From positions 8,938,001 to 9,002,000 of the forward strand of contig NC_084943.1 of NCBI RefSeq assembly GCF_958298935.1: 64,000 bases of DNA, in the 5' to 3' direction. The DNA is from Phragmites australis (taxonomy: Eukaryota > Streptophyta > Magnoliopsida > Poales > Poaceae). Made by a program: the position numbers and the translations under genes. Positions within the stretch are counted from its first letter, which is position 1. Every line of letters starts with the position of its first letter. Shown here in pieces: positions 57,950 through 64,000 of the stretch. The notes under the pieces were generated by a model that was given only the letters and a program-made list of their open reading frames with translations, had not been told where the DNA came from and searched no databases.

Positions 57950-58096
57950 ACAATCTCGGCTATAGTAAACAAAGGCAGGCCGAGATACACGACAACTAAA
58001 CAGCAAGACGTGACACTATAAACTAGATTTGAAGCCATACTTGGGAGAAGAAGATGGACTTGAGTCAAGGACGACTCCAATTTAAGAGGGGGAGGA
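57950..58096 (+). pseudogene. C-terminal end of element D polyprotein and purine tract
   Basis: Text LDLKPYLGEEDGLESRTTPI, a stop, then EGEDDE continues the integrase C-terminal tail that breaks at 51242. GAGGGGGAGGA (58086-58096) is the purine tract before the LTR. Confidence 0.75.
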
Positions 58097-58857
58097 TGAT
58101 GAACCCATGGCTCCTTCAGATACAATCAATACTATTAATATTCCTAAAATTATACAAGGCCCAATTACAAGAGCACATGCGTGACAATTAAACCACCAAG
58201 TGAACTCGTTCCTTGCTGTTCGTGCTTCCTTGGATGGATTACTACTAAATTCTTGTGATGTTTTATTACTTAGGAACGTGGGAGAAGCACCACAACCTTA
58301 CCCGAATATCACCCCTCGAAGGCCAAGTCTACTCGGACTCGAGGCTGAGCTCTAGTCGTGGTCGTGGTCGAAGTCATGATCATGGTCAAAGTCATGGTCA
58401 TGGTCAAGTCTTAGGGTAGCACGTCAGTAAAACGGGCATAATTCTCTCATACGATGTTTGTATTAGGCAATATTCCTTATAGTGTAGATTGAGTCGAAGG
58501 AATAAGGCATTGCGTCACCGTATTGGACCTTGTCGGGTCTCGTAATCGTGTCGAGGACGGAGTTTAGGTTGTGCATGCCTCTTTCCATGGCTGCACAACC
58601 CTAGGTCGACCTCCTCACATCCCCCCTATAAATATATAGTAGCCATCTTAGTTTAAGCTCGGGTTTAGCTTAGATTATTCTGTTTTAGACAGTTTCACCG
58701 TTTATTAGTTTGTTGAACCCCAACTCAAGCACTTCATTTGTAATTAGCAATATTCACATTTCATCTACCTGTTCTTGCTTTTGTTCTCAATTTGCTTGCA
58801 GAAAAAGACTTCTTGGAGAGGTCAATCACGTCTTGACATGGTAGATAACCATAGAGT
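58097..58857 (+). repeat. 3' LTR of element D, truncated
   Basis: Starts TGATGAACCCATGG. The polyprotein frame enters it with GPITRAHA (then a stop) and QLNHQVNSFL. A TATA box, CTATAAATATATAG, is near 58627. Homologous in reverse to LTR C at 51243-52095. About 150 bases of the LTR end, seen in the C copy, are missing because CACTA sequence starts at 58858. Confidence 0.75.
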
Positions 58858-58869
58858 GCACTTCAAGGT

Positions 58870-60372
58870 TTGACACGCACTCGACGTCATGCACAATGAG
58901 AAGGACTTGTTTGACAACTTGATTGGTAGCTTACTAGATATACCAGGAAAGACAAAACATACACTCCAAGTATGGATGGACCTGAAAGATATGAAATTCA
59001 GAATGATCTACATCCTGAAGAACTGGACAACAGGTGAAAGTGGCTTCCTACGGCTTGCTACACTCTAATCAAGGAAGAGAAGCACATCTTGTGTGGTTGC
59101 TTGCAAGAGACTAGTATTAATGAAAGATATGGAATTAGTTGGCATGAAGTCTCATGACTCCCACGTGATGATGACATAGTTACTTGCAGTTTCAATAAGG
59201 GCATTTTGTCGGAGAAAGTCTGAGATCTAATCATAAAGTTGTGTTTATTCTTCAACATGATCTCATATAAGGTCATAGATCTGTTAAAACTAGAAAAGCT
59301 ACATGATGATGTGGTCTATACTCTATGACAGCTTGAGATGTGTTTTCCTCCATCTTTTTTTGATATGGACCATCTCGTGGTTCACATTGTAAGATAGATA
59401 AAGATCCTTTGCCCTGTGTTTCTTCATCAGATGTACCCTTTCGAGCGATTGATGGGGGTTCTGAAGAAATATGTTTGCAACCGAGGTTGGTTAGAAGGTT
59501 GCATTGCCACTGGGTGGGGAACCTAGGAGGCCATTGAGATCTGTGTCGACTACATGAATCTCAAACCGTTTGGTGTGCCTATATCTCACCATGAGGGAAG
59601 GCTATAGGGAATAGGGACGATAGGTGCGAAATAAGTCCGTACAACTGATTGTGTTTCCTTCACTCAAGCACACTTTGCAGTTCTACAACAATCAGTTGTA
59701 GGAGGCTCACACTTCGCAGTTCTGCAACAATCAATTGTAGTGGGGTCATATATACATATGCATGTGAACATGCTACACACAAAATACCTGACAAAGTTAG
59801 AGAATTGGATTGCGAGAGAGCACATAGATCATTTCGGCGATTGGTTATGTAGACATATGATGGGTAAGGATGTAGAGGATGCTCAGTGGAAACTGCTTGC
59901 TCATGGACTACCAACTACAATTATGACATTCCAAGGATGCGACATCAATGGATATATATTTTATACAAGAGCACAGGATGACAAGAGCACCAACCAAATT
60001 CATGGTGTATGTATCGATGCCAATGAAAGCAATGGCAATAGGGAGACCTACTATGGATTCATAGAGGAGATTTGGGAGCTCCAGTATGGACCGTTGAATG
60101 TCCCTCTTTTTTGGTGCCAATGGGTCAGACTCCTGAACATTAACAAGTGCGACATGACTATCGTGGACATCAAGCTCATTGGTTATATAAAAGAACCATT
60201 TGTACATGCCAATGTTGTTACACTAGTCTTCTATGTAAAGGACCTAGCTAACAAGCCACGCCACATGGTTCCTCAAGGAAAAAGAAGGATTGTGAGAGTT
60301 GAAAATGTCATCGACGAGAAAGACTACAATAATTTGACGACCTCCATCCTTTTGGAGAGAACATCGACCTAA
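58870..60372 (+). pseudogene. transposase remnant of CACTA 2 (DUF4218/DUF4216-like part)
   Basis: Begins at the same point as the second half of the CACTA 1 gene (RHALDVMHNEKDLFDNLIG near 58874) and follows it through GCIATG, YLTKLENWIAREHIDHFG (59790) and IWELQYGPLNVPLFWCQWV (about 60070) to the stop near 60372. The stretch 59740-60372 is still open; the earlier part has many stops. The upstream TNP2 half is absent. Confidence 0.75.
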
Positions 60373-60689
60373 GTCAAACAGAGGACACTGAGGAAGCTAC
60401 TTACATACACCGTGATCATAAGAAGGTCTAATCGTAAACTGATAAAACTTTGATGCATTCATTAAGGATTTACTTAAATTTGTATTAATTAATTACATGT
60501 TGTTTTGTATTAATTAATATTGAAGGATATATATGCTTCAATGTAACTATTGTTTAAATAAACTATATGAATACTGTAAAGAAATACTCTACAAAATATT
60601 AAGAACATGCTTTAATGTAAATACTATGATTTAATAAACTACATTAATAAACTTAAAAAATAAATCAAAATATATCTGTCGGGTGTATT

Positions 60690-60836
60690 TTATAATTGGT
60701 AGTGATACCCATATCACTACCGGTTGTTTTATAGTACAGGTAGTAAAACCTTGTATCACTGTTGGTGGTTGTATAAAACCAGTAGTGATATGCCAAACAT
60801 CACTGGCATTTGTAATAATTAACCGGTAGTGATACT
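60690..60836 (+). promoter_or_regulatory. internal motif cluster of CACTA 2
   Basis: Five or six copies of ATCACTACCGGTT, exact or altered, and its complement AACCGGTAGTGAT, directly upstream of TATAAA at 60843-60848. Same position as the CAGTGCCGG cluster of CACTA 1, but with a different core (CACTACCGG). Confidence 0.65.
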
Positions 60837-61597
60837 TCTGAGTATAAATTCAGCGCAGCGAACCCTAGCCGCAAGAACCAAAATTTCCAACTACCGCTGC
60901 CACCCCGATACTCTCCCCGGTGGTCCACTGCCCTGGTGCCCAGGTGCCCCTACGCCCCTACCCCATGTCTCCACTGCATCGGTGCCTCGATGCCCACTGC
61001 TCTGATGCTCTGACACCTACCTCACTGGTGCCCAGACACTTGCCTCCCCAATGCTCCACCACCTCAGTGCCCCGATTCCCCGACGCCCACTGCCTCGGTG
61101 CCCTACTGCCCTAGTTTGTTACTGGCCCTATGCCCAGCCGTTGGACCGATTGCCTCTCCTTGACCTGAAGTATTCCATGTTTGGCCTCTTTTCTTTGTGG
61201 GCTTCGTCTGAGTTGTAGTCTATAGTCTGAAAAAACATGTAGTCTTTAGTATGAAAAAACATGTATGCAACATTTGGCATTTGGCAAGATGTGAAGAAAC
61301 ATGTAGTCTTTGTGTGTTGGTGCTTGTAGTCAGAACGTAGTCCAAGCTAGAAACAAGAAAAAAAAAAGATACTTTATATGACATTTTTGCTTATGTACCT
61401 TTATATGACATGTTTGAGCAAAATGAATGTAAAACACTTCACCGACATTAACAATATATAACATAATTGTGTTTTGGAGATCTATTATGAACGATGCATC
61501 AAAACGCTTACGAAGAACATTGTGGTGTCAATACTTGGTCTAAGTTTTCATAAATGTATTTTTTACTATCATGAAGAAGTCCATCAGATGGAAATTA

Positions 61598-62085
61598 ATT
61601 TTTATGTAGGAATTACACCTACAAAAGCATATTACCCATCCTCGGACCAGGGTGCAGCCTCGGATGAAGATGGGCATGCAAACATGGAACAGATAAGAAA
61701 CGAGATCCCAAGAAGCATCGGTAGCCCGAGTGGGTACCTCAACTTGGATCACATAGATGATCTAGCGGCTCAGATTGAGGTTTAGACAGAGGTTCAAAAC
61801 TCGATTGATGGTGCCGATGGTCAAACATCCCAAGTTCAGAGAAGGCATGGTTGAGGTCCTAGCAAGTTACCTACGGTATGCTTTGTCATCACAAAGGTTG
61901 ACGGAGTTAGGCAGCCTATGAAGCCCTCGCATGTATTGGGGTTGTACAAGAAAACCTGCGGGGTTCTTGTGAGGGATCATGTCCCAGTCAGCTATAGAAT
62001 TGGAGAGGCCGCCCAAATGACTAGTGGGTCATTCCAAATGACATCAGGAACTTGTTGAAGAATTGGGGGATGCTTTGAGTAGACG
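61598..62085 (+). pseudogene. second gene of CACTA 2 (plant transposase-type fragment)
   Basis: An acceptor-like stretch (TTTTTATGTAG near 61610) leads to a frame with YYPSSDQGAASDEDG, SGYLNLDHIDDLA (compare SAYLNLNQPDDDA in CACTA 1, 37300), then after stops RGPSKLP-like and VLGLYKKTCGVLVRDHVPV text. The last part resembles the plant Transposase_24 family from memory. No Ulp1-like part is seen here. It is broken by at least three stops. Confidence 0.5.
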
Positions 62086-62627
62086 AATCACAAGAGAACA
62101 CACATGTGTTTTTATATAGGTTTGGGCCTCCGAGAGGATAATAACCCTACATCATGTTTGTCTTGTATTGATCTAAGCCTATTATAAGGGGGTATGTAGC
62201 TAGCCTAGATGGATCTAAACTTAGTTGGTTACTTCCATGCTCGGCTTTGGGTTTGTTAAAAGGCTTGATCGATTTCTTTGACTTCTAATGACTTGTGCTA
62301 ACTTGATTAGGCATCTAATGACTTGTGTTCATTTGTGTTGCTTGTCCTCCATAGGGTCCCTTGGCTCCGTATATATATGGGGTTGCAGTACGTCCTCTAG
62401 AGTTCTCCTTCCTATTCTTGGAGATAAACCTTCTCAGTTATGGAACACCTTGAATTCCTACGGGTAGTTTCCTTTCATCCCGGGATCTCTTCCCTCGAGA
62501 TAAAGATGTGCCCCAAGAATTGTGGGAAACCCTAGGGTGCATTGATATGATAACTATCCATTGTTCTTCATCAATCCCCCCATAAGTACATGAAACGAGG
62601 CTTCGACGGATCAAGTATATGGCCAGC
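62086..62627. other. unclassified repeat-like DNA
   Basis: No gene recognised. The text around 62110-62170 (GGTTTGGGCCTCCGAGAGG, then ATAACCCTACATCATGT) is like the U5 part of some grass LTRs, so a decayed LTR is likely, but no ends or partner copy are in the window. Confidence 0.4.
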
Positions 62628-64000
62628 TATCACACCCTGATTTTCAATTTTTGCAAATTTCTAAAATTTTCCAAGATTAGATTATAGGTTGAATAATTAG
62701 AATAGGAAAATGCCTATTTCCTAAATTCAAATTCAAATTTGAATAAGGTCATTATTATTTGTTTGAGTGCATTTATGTTGAAATAGGCATGTAAGGTTTA
62801 TTTGGTTTTTGTTGGATTTTATTTGGCTTTATTTGATTTTAGTTTGCTTTGATTTGAATTCAAAAGCATTTAGAAAAAAGTTTAAAAGGAAAAACCTAAC
62901 CCTTCTCTCGGGCCACTCCTCCCTCCTTTCGGCCCAACCACCTCGAGCCGGTCTACCCTCTTTCTCCAGCCCAGCCCGCTAGCCGGCCTCCTACTCCCTC
63001 CCTCTAGCGCTCCCGCCTGGGCTCGCTTCAGCCCAGCTCACCCGCTTGCTCTCCCCGTCACAGCCTCGCTCGCCAGCAGCTGCACTAGCCTGACAGCCAA
63101 AGGCCCCCATGCCATTTTCACCTTTGCCCATGTCATATCTGTCTCTGACTCGGTCTCGCCGTCGCTGCCGTGTCCAAGTTGGAATCAACGCTGCCCGAGA
63201 GCCCCACTACGCCCGAGACCCTCTTGTGCTGCCTATATAACCTTGGCCTCCCTCCAAGTTTTCCCCAAGAAAAACTCGACGAGATTGAGCCCTAGTCACC
63301 TTGATCCATCGCCGCCACCGCCATTAGCACCCCCTTGGCCGAGCTTGCCGTCAAGGTGCTCCAGGGTCATATAGTTTCGCCTGAGCCCACCAGTAGAGTC
63401 GCCTGCCTTTGACAAAGCTTGAGTCGCTGTCACCTTTTCTTTCCGGTCGCTGGAGCTACCCCTCCGACGTGGTTTTGAGCTGCTTAGCCGCCTCCGCTAT
63501 TGACAACCCCTTCTGGTGCCTCATTGTCCTCGGTAAGCGACAAAACGAGATTCCTGTAAGATTTTCATTGTAGTCTGCCGGCGAGCCGAAACGCGTTTCT
63601 GGCAAAAGCACCGCCGAATTCCCCTATGTGTCACCGCGCCCTTCCTCTTTGGCAGCCCCTTCCTCTTTGTGCCATCTGATCTGATCTGCACGACCCAGAT
63701 TAGACCCCACCCATACCCCTTCAGTAGCCTATTAGAAGCCACCACGTGTCACCTCTTTAACCCAGTTAGCGCCTTTTGCCCCAGTCAGCGTCCACGTGTG
63801 CGCCACCCTAGTAGATCTCGCTGACGTGTCAGCCCAGTCAGCAGCCATGCAGTAAAGAAGGTTTCTCAATACAAAAATAATTCCAAATATTTATGGGAAT
63901 TGGTAATTTTGTAGTTTAGCCCCTGAACTTTTCTGTAACTACAAAAAGAGCCCTATCTTTTACACTTAGACCCCTAGACTTTTCCAAAATTATATATAGG
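62628..64000 (+). repeat. start of a further long LTR of the X/Y type, cut by the window end
   Basis: TATCACACCCTGATTTTC at 62628 matches the start of LTR X with the TG changed to TA. Similarity to X holds for about 60 bases and then becomes weak. A TATA box is at 63234-63240 (TATATAA). Downstream is C-rich and then, from about 63890, AT-rich text. Open frames here on both strands lack domains. Confidence 0.6.

Larger units (their letters stand above)
58858..62085 (+). mobile_element. CACTA remnant (CACTA 2)
   Basis: Same gene order as CACTA 1: transposase 3' half, motif cluster, TATA box, C-rich leader, second gene. No CACTA terminus was found at either side. The left side is cut into LTR D and the right side fades after about 62085. 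Confidence 0.72.

Noticed and set aside
57441..57960. 5' LTR of element C
   Set aside because: It lies in the right place and has a degenerate primer-site-like word at one edge, but it does not align with LTR C (51243-52095) beyond short words, so it was not annotated as an LTR.

Overview
The window is nuclear DNA of a grass (Poaceae). The only intact host gene recognised is rbcS (about 14.58-15.21 kb). It has a grass-type plastid transit peptide, the single intron of monocot rbcS genes, and GC-rich codon use unlike its surroundings. Nearly everything else is layered, decayed transposable elements: Ty3/gypsy chromoviruses of CRM-like and Tekay/Del-like type, one Ty1/copia element, three CACTA (En/Spm) pieces, a solo LTR and long non-autonomous LTR elements. 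No rRNA or tRNA gene, CRISPR array or bacterial-style operon was seen.

Layout. 1-2.34 kb: gag-protease remnant of a CRM-like family. 2.34-13.85 kb: a Ty1/copia remnant split in its gag by an almost full-length CRM-like element (3001-10879, both LTRs). 13.85-15.6 kb: rbcS with its flanks. 15.6-16.46 kb: CACTA transposase fragment. 16.46-22.42 kb: minus-strand Tekay-like chromovirus (3' LTR, chromodomain, integrase, RT, protease). 22.42-50.0 kb: a rearranged block of two LTR elements, here called X and Y, which were inserted in the gag part of that chromovirus. The block also holds a large CACTA element (30554-38682) and a second CRM-like element (39090-46599, minus). 50.0-58.86 kb: a plus-strand CRM-like integrase, called D, split by a minus-strand related element, called C, which itself carries a solo LTR (52184-53974). 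A 34-bp minisatellite lies at 57.6-57.94 kb. 58.86-62.1 kb: another CACTA copy. 62.63 kb to the end: the start of a further long LTR.

The main result is structural. The 5-bp target duplications of X and Y pair crosswise. The start of X (22421, plus) and its end (29185, minus) both carry TGAAC. The start of Y (49999, minus) and its end (28572, plus) both carry TCAAG. The chromovirus gag fragment between them (28573-29184) points the wrong way. Turning about 27.06-47.79 kb around repairs X, Y and the gag-protease order together, so the block records an inversion of about 20.7 kb. I found no new gene system. The other points of interest are a CACTA element with a Ulp1-like peptidase gene, CACTA terminal-type motifs placed before an internal TATA box in two copies, and element C, which has two gag-like modules and no polymerase.

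All family names are from recognition of motifs by eye; no search was run. Boundaries given to the base rest on visible TG/CA ends, target duplications or splice signals. Boundaries described as about are homology break points judged by eye.
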